This document shows positions 16,486 to 24,306 of a stretch of 64,000 nt of DNA, piece after piece. The notes beneath the pieces are model-generated. The model was not told the DNA's origin and made no database searches. It was given only the letters and a program-made list of their open reading frames with translations. The first letter of the stretch is position 1; every line of letters begins with the position of its first letter. The DNA is from Pseudomonadota bacterium (GTDB taxonomy: Bacteria; Pseudomonadota; Alphaproteobacteria; Caulobacterales; Caulobacteraceae). The position numbers and the translations under genes are program-made. The DNA is taken from positions 23,518 through 87,517 of the forward strand of contig JAEXZS010000040.1 in NCBI GenBank assembly GCA_023451375.1, in the 5' to 3' direction.

Positions 16486-17552
16486 GCCTGCCGGAGGCCG
16501 AACGATTCGCCCGGCTGCGGCTGGCCCGCACCAGCCGCATCGGCCCCGTCGCCTTCTCCCAGCTTCTCGGCCGCTACGGTTCCGCCGTCCGCGCCCTGGA
16601 CGCCCTGCCCGGCCTGCTACGCAAGTCCGGCGCCGCCCTTCCTCCGCCGCGCGAGGCCGTCGAGCGCGAACTGGCGGCCGCAGAGCAGATCGGCGCTCGT
16701 CTCCTGACCCTAGGCGATCCCGACTATCCCGAGATGGTGGCCGCGCTTGACCCGCCGCCGCCCGTCCTGTGGGTCCGGGGGCGGATCGATCTGCTGAACC
16801 AACCCGCCGTCGCCATTGTCGGCGCCCGCATCGCCTCGGCCGGAGGCCAGCGGATCGCGCGGGGACTGGCGCAGCAGCTGGGTCAAGCCGGACATGTCGT
16901 CGTCTCGGGCATGGCGCGCGGGATCGACGGCGCGGCCCATGAGGGCGCCCTGCCGACCGGGACCGTCGCGGTCCTGGGCGGCGGGATCGACGACGTCTAT
17001 CCGCCGGAACACGCCGATCTCTACGCCCGTCTGGTCGACCAGGGTTGCGTCGTTTCCGAAAGCCCCGTCGGCGCCCGCGCCCAGGCCCGAGATTTTCCCC
17101 GCCGCAACCGCGTCATCTCCGGCCTTTCGCGTGGCGTGGTGGTGGTCGAGGCCGAGGTCCGCTCCGGCTCGCTGATCACCGCCCGGCTGGCGGCCGAGCA
17201 GGGCCGCGATGTCTTCGCGGTGCCCGGCTCGCCGCTGGATCCGCGCGCGAGGGGGCCTAACGAACTGCTGCGCCAGGGCGCTGTCCTGTGCGAGGGGATC
17301 GAGGACATCGAGCGCGCCTTCGCCAGCCTGCGCACCCTACGCGAGCCGCCGTCCGATCCGCTGGCGTACGACGGCGACCTCGATGACGTCTTTCTGGAGC
17401 GCGTCGCCGCCCTGCTGTCCCCGACGCCCGCGCCCCGCGATGAGATCGCCCGCGCCCTGAACGCACCCATGGCGCAGGTCGCCGCCGCCTTGCTGGAACT
17501 CAGCCTCGCGGGCCGCGCCGAACTGCTGCCGGGCGGTTTGGTCTCGGTCTAG
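16482..17552 (+). CDS. dprA: DNA-processing protein DprA
   Basis: Binds incoming single-stranded DNA and loads RecA in natural transformation. It has 356 residues. An N-terminal helical domain with IGPVAFSQLLGRYGSA is followed by the Rossmann-type core (VAIVGARIASAGGQ, VVSGMARGIDGAAHEGAL, TVAVLGGGIDDVYPPEH, SESPVG, FPRRNRVISGLSRGVVVVEA, SGSLITARLAAEQGRDVFAVPG), all canonical. A winged-helix DML1/DprA C-terminal domain occupies about residues 300-356. The GTG at 16482 overlaps the plsY stop by four bases. Confidence 0.95.
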   Translation: MSLPEAERFARLRLARTSRIGPVAFSQLLGRYGSAVRALDALPGLLRKSGAALPPPREAVERELAAAEQIGARLLTLGDPDYPEMVAALDPPPPVLWVRGRIDLLNQPAVAIVGARIASAGGQRIARGLAQQLGQAGHVVVSGMARGIDGAAHEGALPTGTVAVLGGGIDDVYPPEHADLYARLVDQGCVVSESPVGARAQARDFPRRNRVISGLSRGVVVVEAEVRSGSLITARLAAEQGRDVFAVPGSPLDPRARGPNELLRQGAVLCEGIEDIERAFASLRTLREPPSDPLAYDGDLDDVFLERVAALLSPTPAPRDEIARALNAPMAQVAAALLELSLAGRAELLPGGLVSV

Positions 17553-17743
17553 GCGGGCGGTCGGCCGGCCGCCTGGGCCACCTGCTCCAGCAATTCCGCC
17601 AGGCGGGCGTCGCCCTCGTCGCGAGCCATCCGCGCCATTTCCAGCGCCATGGCCCCGATGTACTCACGCATGGGAAAGGCCGCCGCCTCGATGTCGGAGC
17701 GGGCCCCTGTCGCCGATTTCGATTTGCGCCCTGTGGTGCTCAC
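17549..17743 (-). CDS. small conserved-looking protein, function unknown
   Basis: A 64-residue protein with a basic N-terminus (TTGRKSKSATGARS) and an amphipathic helix (MREYIGAMALEMARMARDEG, then ARLAELLEQVAQAAG). GTG at 17743 has GGAGG eight bases upstream, which argues that it is real. The last bases overlap the dprA stop on the other strand. No family is recognised; a small regulatory or adaptor protein is possible. Confidence 0.6.
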   Translation of the reverse strand: MSTTGRKSKSATGARSDIEAAAFPMREYIGAMALEMARMARDEGDARLAELLEQVAQAAGRPPA

Positions 17744-17882
17744 GACCGCCTCCGTTGCCGAGACAGCAATCTAGAGGTGTCTATCTAATAATCAACTACT
17801 TTAGGATGTAACCGGTCAGGGGCGATTGACAGCAGCGCTCGCGCCAACCACGTTCGCGCCCCTTTCCAAGACAGACCAAATC

Positions 17883-20510
17883 ATGAACCTCGTCATCGTC
17901 GAGAGCCCCGCCAAGGCGAAGACCATCAATAAATACCTCGGCTCCGATTACGAGGTGCTGGCGTCCTACGGCCACGTCCGCGACCTGCCGTCGAAGGACG
18001 GTTCGGTCCTGCCCGACGACGATTTTTCCATGCACTGGGAGGCCGACGCCAAGGGCGCCAAACGTCTTTCGGAGATCGCCGAGGCCGCCAAACGCGCCGA
18101 CCGCGTCATCCTGGCGACCGACCCCGACCGCGAAGGCGAGGCCATCAGCTGGCACGTGCTGGAGGTGCTGAACAAGAAGAAGGCGCTGAAGGACACCCCG
18201 GTCGAACGCGTCACCTTCAACGCCATCACCAAGTCCGCCGTGCTGGAAGCCATGGCCAATCCGCGACAGCTCGACATGGAGCTGGTCGAGGCCTATCTGG
18301 CCCGCCGCGCGCTGGACTACCTGGTCGGCTTCACGCTCTCGCCGGTGCTGTGGCGCAAGCTGCCGGGCGCCCGTTCGGCCGGCCGCGTCCAATCGGTCGC
18401 CCTGCGGATCGTCGTCGATCGCGAGATGGAGATCGAGAAGTTCAGACCGCAGGAATACTGGTCCGTAGAGGCCGACCTCAACGCCGACAGCCCGCCCTTC
18501 ACCGCCCGCCTGGTCAAGCACGCCGGCAAGCGGGTCCAGCGCCTGGACATCAAGGACGAGGCGACCGCCGGCGCGGCCCGCGCGGCCATCCAGGTCGGCG
18601 ACTTCACCGTCACCTCGGTCGAGAAGAAGCCGATCCGGCGCAACCCGGCCCCGCCCTTCACCACTTCGACCCTGCAGCAGGAAGCGGCGCGCAAGCTCGG
18701 CTTCAGCGCCCAGCGCACCATGCAGGCGGCGCAGAAACTGTATGAGGGCGTCGACGAGACCGGCGGCCTGATCACCTATATGCGGACCGACGGCGTGCAG
18801 ACCACGCCCGAGGGCATCGCCCAGGCGCGCAGCGTCATCGAACAGCAGTTCGGCCCCGCCTTCGTTCCGCAAGAGCCTCGCTATTACAAGACGAAGGCCA
18901 AGAACGCTCAGGAAGCGCACGAAGCGATCCGGCCGACCAATATCGCCCGTCATCCTGATAGCCTGCGCCTGGAGAGCGATCTCCAGCGGCTCTACGAACT
19001 GATCTGGAAGCGGATGGTCGCCTCGCAGATGGAGGCCGCGCGGCTGGACCGGACCACGGTCGATATCGAGACCTCAGACGGCCTGACCGGCCTTCGCGCC
19101 ACCGGCCAGGTCGTGACCTTCGACGGCTTCCTGGCGGTCTACGAGGAAGGCCGCGACGAGAAGCAGAAGGGCTCGGAGGAGGACGAGGACGACACCAGCC
19201 GGTTGCCCGCGCTGAAGGAAGGCGCCAAGGCCAAGGTCGACGCCATCCGCACCGATCAGCATTTCACCGAACCGCCCCCGCGCTATTCGGAAGCCACCCT
19301 GGTCAAGAAGCTGGAGGAGCTCGGCATCGGCCGGCCCTCGACCTACGCTTCGACCTTGTCGACCCTGCGCGACCGGGAATATGTCCGTGTCGACAAGGGC
19401 CGCTTCTATCCCGAAGACAAGGGCCGTCTGGTCACCGCCTTCCTGGAGCAGTTCTTCAGGAAGTGGGTCGAATACGATTTCACCGCCGCCTTGGAGACCC
19501 AGCTGGACGAGGTTTCGGCCGGGGAACTGAACTGGAAGGTGCTGCTGCGCAACTTCTGGCAGGACTTCCATGCCGCCACGCAGGCCGCAGGCGAGCTGCG
19601 CACCACCGCCATCCTGGACGCCCTGAACGATTCACTCGGCCCGCACATCTTCCCGGACAAGGGCGACGGCTCCGATCCGCGCGAATGCCCGCTGTGCCGC
19701 CAGGGCCAGCTCAGCCTGAAGACCAGCCGCTTCGGCGCCTTCATCGGCTGCTCGCGCTATCCGGACTGCAAATACACCCGCCCCGTCGCCAGCCCGGCCG
19801 CCGAGGACGGCGCGGCCGAGAGCGGCGATCGTGAGTTGGGGATCGACCCGGAGACCGGCCGGCCGGTCCAGCTCAAGATCGGGCGCTTCGGGCCCTATGT
19901 CGAAATCACCCCCCCCGAGGGGGAAAAGCCGAAACGCTCGTCCCTGCCCAAGGGCTGGTCGCCGGCGTCGCTGACGCTGGACCAGGCGCTGCGCCTGCTG
20001 TCCCTGCCGCGCGAGGTTGGGCCGCACCCCGAGGACGGCAAGATGATCACCGCCGGACTCGGCCGCTACGGTCCCTTCATCCTGCACGCGGGAACCTACG
20101 CCAATGTCTCGGACATCGACGAGGTCTTCGACATCGGTCTGAATCGCGCGGTGGCGCTCCTCGCCGAGAAGCGCGCGGGACGCCCCGGGCGGGCCGCCGC
20201 GGCCCCGCTCAAGGACCTGGGCGCCCACCCCGAGACGGGCGAGCCGGTCCACGTCATGGCCGGCCGCTTCGGTCCCTATGTGAAATCCGGCAAGGTCAAC
20301 GCCACCCTGCCGAAGGGAACGGCGCCCGAGGAGCTGACGCTGGAAGCCGCCCTGCCGCTGCTGGCCGCCAAGGCCGGCGCCGCGCCCAAGAAAAAAGCCC
20401 CGGCCAAGAAGGCGGCCGCGCAAAAGGCGACCCCCAAAGCGGCCGCGAAAAAGCCCGCCGCCAAGAAGGCGGCCACGAAAAAGCCCGCGGCCTCGAAGGC
20501 CGCGGGCTGA
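17883..20510 (+). CDS. topA: DNA topoisomerase I
   Basis: Type IA topoisomerase, 875 residues, relaxing negative supercoils. The Toprim domain starts MNLVIVESPAKAKTINKYLG with the acidic DPDREGE motif near residue 80. The active-site tyrosine is Tyr299 in GLITYMRTDG. A zinc ribbon with four Cys (CPLCRQ ... IGCSRYPDCKYTR) lies near residue 600, followed by TopoI C-terminal repeats (RFGPYVE, RYGPFILH, RFGPYVKSG) and a Lys/Ala/Pro-rich tail of about 50 residues, probably DNA-contacting. The ATG at 17883 is chosen on homology. The AT-richer 17765-17815 stretch likely holds the promoter. A 10-bp hairpin spans the stop codon. Confidence 0.96.
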   Translation: MNLVIVESPAKAKTINKYLGSDYEVLASYGHVRDLPSKDGSVLPDDDFSMHWEADAKGAKRLSEIAEAAKRADRVILATDPDREGEAISWHVLEVLNKKKALKDTPVERVTFNAITKSAVLEAMANPRQLDMELVEAYLARRALDYLVGFTLSPVLWRKLPGARSAGRVQSVALRIVVDREMEIEKFRPQEYWSVEADLNADSPPFTARLVKHAGKRVQRLDIKDEATAGAARAAIQVGDFTVTSVEKKPIRRNPAPPFTTSTLQQEAARKLGFSAQRTMQAAQKLYEGVDETGGLITYMRTDGVQTTPEGIAQARSVIEQQFGPAFVPQEPRYYKTKAKNAQEAHEAIRPTNIARHPDSLRLESDLQRLYELIWKRMVASQMEAARLDRTTVDIETSDGLTGLRATGQVVTFDGFLAVYEEGRDEKQKGSEEDEDDTSRLPALKEGAKAKVDAIRTDQHFTEPPPRYSEATLVKKLEELGIGRPSTYASTLSTLRDREYVRVDKGRFYPEDKGRLVTAFLEQFFRKWVEYDFTAALETQLDEVSAGELNWKVLLRNFWQDFHAATQAAGELRTTAILDALNDSLGPHIFPDKGDGSDPRECPLCRQGQLSLKTSRFGAFIGCSRYPDCKYTRPVASPAAEDGAAESGDRELGIDPETGRPVQLKIGRFGPYVEITPPEGEKPKRSSLPKGWSPASLTLDQALRLLSLPREVGPHPEDGKMITAGLGRYGPFILHAGTYANVSDIDEVFDIGLNRAVALLAEKRAGRPGRAAAAPLKDLGAHPETGEPVHVMAGRFGPYVKSGKVNATLPKGTAPEELTLEAALPLLAAKAGAAPKKKAPAKKAAAQKATPKAAAKKPAAKKAATKKPAASKAAG

Positions 20511-20551
20511 TCGACACGGCGGGAGCGGCGTCAGCGACGCCGCCCTGTCCG

Positions 20552-20761
20552 TCAATCCGGCAGATCTTCCGCCAGGATCGCCATCTCGAACATGAACGAG
20601 CCTTCCTCGTCCTCATCCTCGAAGACGACGCCGATGAACTCGTCGCCGACATAAACCTCGGCGGAATCATTCTGCTTCGGACGGGCCTTCACGATGATGC
20701 CGCCGGTGTTGAAGGTGCGCTTGAGGTGGCCCTCGATGCGCTTCAGGTCGGTGTCTTTCAC
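20552..20761 (-). CDS. DUF3126 family protein
   Basis: A 69-residue soluble protein of an alphaproteobacterial family of unknown function. The family pattern is recognisable: LKRIEGHLKRTFN, then IIVKARPKQNDSAEVYVGDE, then an acidic VVFEDEDEEGS and FEMAILAEDL. GTG at 20761 has GAGG about ten bases upstream. It lies downstream of cysE on the same strand with a 65-base gap. Function unknown. Confidence 0.9.
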   Translation of the reverse strand: MKDTDLKRIEGHLKRTFNTGGIIVKARPKQNDSAEVYVGDEFIGVVFEDEDEEGSFMFEMAILAEDLPD

Positions 20762-20826
20762 GGATGGCCTCGTCGTCTGGAAGTTGACGGCGGACCCTAG
20801 AGAAGTCGGCCGATCAGGGAAACCCG

Positions 20827-21648
20827 TCAGATGACGAAGTCGTACACCACCTCGGCCAGGGTGTGGTCCATGGTCCGCGCCGGCTCCGCGCCGGTCGGGC
20901 AGTTGACCAGCCGCGCAGGCACGCCCGCGACGGTGCAGCCCGACGGAACGTCCTTCAGCACCACCGAACCCGAGGCCACCTTGGCGTAGTCGCCCACGGC
21001 GATGTTGCCCAGCACCTTGGCGCCCGCGCCCAGCAGCACGCCCTTGCCGATCTTCGGATGGCGGTCGCCGCGCTCGGCCCCGGTGCCGCCCAGCGTCACC
21101 CCGTGCAACATCGACACGTCGTCGCCCACCACCGCCGTCTCGCCGATGACGATGCCCGTGCCATGGTCCAGGAACAGCCCCTTGCCCAGCCGGGCCGCCG
21201 GATGGATGTCCAGCTGGAACAGCTCGGAAATCCGGCTCTGGAAGTGGAAGGCCAGCGTTTCCCGGCCCTGCCCCCACAGCCAGTGCGCCACGCGCCAGCC
21301 CTGAAGCGCCTGGAAACCCTTGAAGTACAGGAACGGCTGCAGCAGGTTCCGGATCGCCGGATCGCGCTCGGCCACCGCCTGCAGGTCCGCCTCTGCCGCC
21401 TCGACGATCGCCGGATCGGCCATGAAGGCCGACAAGCACACCTCGCGCACGGACATGGCGCTCATCTCGCCGTCCGCCAGCTTGCGCGCGATCTGGAAGC
21501 TGAGGGCGCCGGCCAGGTCGTCGTGCGACAGGATCACGGCGTTCATCTGCGAGCCCAGTTGCGGCTCCTCGCGCGACGCGGCCTCGGCCGAGGCGCGCAG
21601 CTGGCGCCACACGCTGTCCATTTCCGCGACGACTTCAAGCTTGGCCAT
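20827..21648 (-). CDS. cysE: serine O-acetyltransferase
   Basis: Acetylates serine with acetyl-CoA, the first step of cysteine synthesis. It has 273 residues. The N-terminal helical domain includes DPAIRNLLQPFLYFKGFQAL and GWRVAHWLW. The left-handed beta-helix follows with DIHPAARLGKGLFLDHGTGI, VVIGETAVVGDDVSMLHGVT, GGTG and DRHPKIGKGVLLGAGAKV, including the catalytic His/Asp pair. The C-terminal tail (DHTLAEVVYDFVI) ends in an isoleucine, the residue by which CysE usually docks into CysK. ATG at 21648 has AAGGAG seven bases upstream. Confidence 0.95.
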   Translation of the reverse strand: MAKLEVVAEMDSVWRQLRASAEAASREEPQLGSQMNAVILSHDDLAGALSFQIARKLADGEMSAMSVREVCLSAFMADPAIVEAAEADLQAVAERDPAIRNLLQPFLYFKGFQALQGWRVAHWLWGQGRETLAFHFQSRISELFQLDIHPAARLGKGLFLDHGTGIVIGETAVVGDDVSMLHGVTLGGTGAERGDRHPKIGKGVLLGAGAKVLGNIAVGDYAKVASGSVVLKDVPSGCTVAGVPARLVNCPTGAEPARTMDHTLAEVVYDFVI

Positions 21649-21668
21649 GCCCGGCTCCTTCGGACCCA

Positions 21669-22295
21669 TCATAACCGCCCCAGCACGGCGCGCGCCAGCG
21701 CCTCGGGCAGTTCGCCGGTCACGGCCATGTGGTGCGCCTTGTAGGCCGTCGCCACCGTCATGGCGTCCCGCACCGTCCCGCGCCCGATCTCCTCCAGCAG
21801 GTCCAGGAAAGGCACGCGAACGACGGCGATCACCTCGGTCGGGTCCGGCGCGGTCGGGACCGGGCTCAGCTCCCAGGCCAACCAGGTCAGGGCGACCTCG
21901 TCGGTGATCGAGTTCGACAGCTCCATCGTCAGCGCCGGCCGCCAATGCGCGGCCTCCAGCCCCGCCTCCTCGGCCAGTTCGCGCCGCACGCCGTCGAACG
22001 GGTCCTCGCCCTTCGGCGCCCCGCCCTCCGGCATCTCCCACGAATAGTTGGCCAGGGCGAAGCGCTGCTGCCCCACCAGGGTCACCGTTCCGTCGTCATG
22101 GATCGGCAGGACGCCGGTGGCCACGTTCTTGGGCCGCATCACCACATAGTCCGCCGCCGCCCCGGTGGGGGCCGTCGCCGCATGCCGTGTCAGCCGCAGC
22201 CACGGGCTTTCGAACACCGTGGTCTCGCCGGCGCTGCGCCAGGCGGGAGGCTTCGTCAGGCCGGCGGCCCAATTCGGTTCGTTCGCGTCGCTCAT
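21669..22295 (-). CDS. Nudix hydrolase (ADP-ribose pyrophosphatase-like)
   Basis: A 208-residue Nudix enzyme hydrolysing a nucleoside diphosphate derivative. The Nudix box is complete: G-x5-E-x7-REL-x-EE-x-GL in GGAPKGEDPFDGVRRELAEE followed by AGLEA. Preceding strands (FESPWLRLTRH, YVVMRPKNVATGVLPI) resemble ADP-ribose pyrophosphatases (NudF-like). It is followed closely by cysE (20-base gap) and is probably co-transcribed with it. Confidence 0.9.
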   Translation of the reverse strand: MSDANEPNWAAGLTKPPAWRSAGETTVFESPWLRLTRHAATAPTGAAADYVVMRPKNVATGVLPIHDDGTVTLVGQQRFALANYSWEMPEGGAPKGEDPFDGVRRELAEEAGLEAAHWRPALTMELSNSITDEVALTWLAWELSPVPTAPDPTEVIAVVRVPFLDLLEEIGRGTVRDAMTVATAYKAHHMAVTGELPEALARAVLGRL

Positions 22296-22340
22296 GCTCG
22301 GGGTATGGCGGACCGCGGGCCGAAAGCCTAGCTAGGCGGC

Positions 22341-22934
22341 ATGGCCGAACTGAACGAACCCCTGCCCCCGCCCACGCCCTCGGCCGACTTTCGCCGCCGT
22401 CTGGCCCAGCGCCGCTCCGCTCCGGCTCAGGCGCTGGCCGCCCCTGGGCCTTCGGACGCCGAGCTCGAGGAGATCCTGACCCTGGGCGCCCGCACTCCCG
22501 ATCACGGCAAGCTCTTTCCCTGGCGCTTCGTCGTTCTGGGTCCCCGCACCCGCGCCGAGATCGCCGAGAAGCTGGCCGTCCTGGCCGAGCTGCGCGACAA
22601 GCCCGTCAAGGATCAGGCGGTGCTGGCCAAGCTGACCGCCGCGCCCGTCACCATCCTGGTCATCTCCGCCCCCGTCCCCCATGCCAAGCCGGTGTGGGAG
22701 CAGCAGCTGTCCGCCGGCGCCGTCTGCATGAACCTGGAGCATGCGGCCGGGAGCTTCGGCTATTCCGCCAGTTGGATCACCGACTGGTACAGCTACGATG
22801 TGCAGGCCATACGGCTGTTCGGCGTCCAGGCCGGCGAGAGCGTCGCCGGGTTCATCCACATCGGAACCCTGCCCGAGCCCGCTCTGGAACGTCCCCGCCC
22901 CGACATGTCGGCCAAGGTCACGCGCCTGCCCTAG
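22341..22934 (+). CDS. nitroreductase family protein (YdjA-like)
   Basis: A 197-residue FMN-dependent oxidoreductase of the compact YdjA type. RRSAPAQ at the N-terminus, then ILTLGARTPDHGKLFPWRFVVL supplies the flavin-binding region, and VCMNLEHAAGSFGYSASWIT and GFIHIGTLPEP are the usual later blocks. Substrate unknown. Its last 17 coding bases overlap the end of the convergent DUF817 gene. Confidence 0.88.
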   Translation: MAELNEPLPPPTPSADFRRRLAQRRSAPAQALAAPGPSDAELEEILTLGARTPDHGKLFPWRFVVLGPRTRAEIAEKLAVLAELRDKPVKDQAVLAKLTAAPVTILVISAPVPHAKPVWEQQLSAGAVCMNLEHAAGSFGYSASWITDWYSYDVQAIRLFGVQAGESVAGFIHIGTLPEPALERPRPDMSAKVTRLP

Positions 22935-23784
22935 GCTCCGCCTCCGGCCGGTGCACGATCGAGACCAGCACCACCGAGATGATCATCAGCAGGAACCAGC
23001 TGCCCAGCTTGCCCAGCGACACCATCTCCCACCCGATCTCCTGCCCCGGATAGGTCCAGGCCCGCGCGAAGGTGCCCAGATTCTCGGCGAACCAGATGAA
23101 CAGCGCCACCAGGAAATAGCCCAGCAGCAGCGGCATCCCCCGACGTCGCCGATCCGCTGTGAAATAGAACCACCCCGGCCCGAACAGCACCGCCGTCGCG
23201 ACGAACAGCACGATCCGCACGTCCGGCAGCCAGTGGTGGGCGAAGAAGTTGACGTAGATCGCCGCCGCCAGCAGCCAGGTCGTCCACAGCGGCGGATATC
23301 GCCGCACCTTGATGTGGAAGATGCGCTGAACCCGCGCGATGTAGCTGCCCACCGCCGCATACATGAAACCCGAGAACAGCGGCACGGCGCCGATGCGCAG
23401 CAGCGAATCCTCGGGATAGACCCACGACCCGTGCGCCGTCTTGAACAGCTCCATGATCGTGCCCGCGACATGGAACAGGAAGATGACCCGCGCCTCCTCC
23501 CAGCTCTCCAGCCGGAACGCCAGCATCGCCGCCTGGATCAGCACGGCCCCGACGACCAGGAAGTCGTAGCGCGAGACCGGCGCCGTCTCAGGCCACCACA
23601 GGAAGGTGCCGACGATCATCGCCAGCATCAGCCCCCCGAACAGGCAGGCCCACCCCTGCTTCAGTCCGAACCAGAGAAATTCGAAGGCGTAGCCGCGCAG
23701 GCGGGACGTGTCGGCCCAGGCCTGGGCGCCCGTGAGAAGGCGACGGCCCCAGGATTCGAGCGGAAGGCGGCGAACGCGACTCAT
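22918..23784 (-). CDS. DUF817 family membrane protein
   Basis: A 288-residue polytopic inner-membrane protein with about eight hydrophobic segments. Family-like features are FLWFGLKQGWACLFGG, EARVIFLFHVAGTIMELFKT, GSWVYPE, PLFSGFMYAAVGSYIARV, NFFAHHWLPD and EIGWEMVSLGKLGSWFLLM. The ATG at 23784 starts the membrane protein cleanly; longer in-frame starts would add an unlikely Arg/Ser-rich leader. Function of the family is not known to me. Confidence 0.85.
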   Translation of the reverse strand: MSRVRRLPLESWGRRLLTGAQAWADTSRLRGYAFEFLWFGLKQGWACLFGGLMLAMIVGTFLWWPETAPVSRYDFLVVGAVLIQAAMLAFRLESWEEARVIFLFHVAGTIMELFKTAHGSWVYPEDSLLRIGAVPLFSGFMYAAVGSYIARVQRIFHIKVRRYPPLWTTWLLAAAIYVNFFAHHWLPDVRIVLFVATAVLFGPGWFYFTADRRRRGMPLLLGYFLVALFIWFAENLGTFARAWTYPGQEIGWEMVSLGKLGSWFLLMIISVVLVSIVHRPEAEPRAGA

Positions 23785-23866
23785 GCGCCATGCTAGCGCG
23801 CTGGACACGCGCCTGCGACGCCGCGCGCGGATGCAAGCCGATCGCGGCTGTGGTAGGCGGGCGACG

Positions 23867-24211
23867 ATGCTGCATTGGGCCGTCGCCAACCTCCGTCGTC
23901 TCAGGCTGGCCTGTCTGGTGCTGCTCACGCTCGCAGCCCTGGCGCCGGCCCTGGAGGCGCACGCCTGCGTCGACGCCGACTGCGCGCCGGCCGCCCTCGT
24001 CTTCGAAGCGGCCGACGACGGCGAACGGCCTTGCGCCGACTGCGGTCCCGCCTGCGCCAACGGCTGCTGTCATGCGCCGCACGTGGCGACCCCGCTGGAT
24101 CTTCAGAGGGTTCCGGACATGCCGGCCTACGCTTCCACGCCGGCCTGGAGCGACTCCATCGCGCCGCCTCTGGCCGAAGCGTCCGGGCCCCGCCGCCCGC
24201 CTCGCGCCTGA
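23867..24211 (+). CDS. small secreted Cys/His-rich protein
   Basis: A 114-residue protein with a hydrophobic signal (RLACLVLLTLAALAPALEA, about residues 14-32) and a mature region with nine cysteines and two histidines: HACVDADC, CADCGPACANGCCHAPH. The arrangement looks like a metal-binding or disulfide-rich periplasmic protein. It precedes a TonB-dependent receptor by about 95 bases on the same strand. Small Cys/His proteins accompany some metal-uptake receptors, so a metal-linked role is a reasonable guess. The gap to the receptor has two GC-rich hairpins (24217-24235 and 24280-24297). Start chosen at the ATG opening the signal sequence. Confidence 0.6.
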   Translation: MLHWAVANLRRLRLACLVLLTLAALAPALEAHACVDADCAPAALVFEAADDGERPCADCGPACANGCCHAPHVATPLDLQRVPDMPAYASTPAWSDSIAPPLAEASGPRRPPRA

Positions 24212-24306
24212 TCCTCGCCGGGCGGGCGCCCGGCCTTCCGCCGAATGCGCGGCCCCTGCCGCGCGCCCTGCTGTTGAGCCGGCCCCGCGCCGGCCGAGGA
24301 TCGATC

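Noticed and set aside
20483..20507. 10-bp hairpin (GCCCGCGGCC/GGCCGCGGGC) at the topA stop as a terminator
   Set aside because: The stem lies inside the coding end and has no T-run; it comes from Ala/Gly codons. It could contribute to termination but is not listed as one.
24212..24306. Possible cobalamin or other riboswitch before the TonB receptor
   Set aside because: Only simple GC hairpins are present; no conserved B12-box or other riboswitch core was seen.
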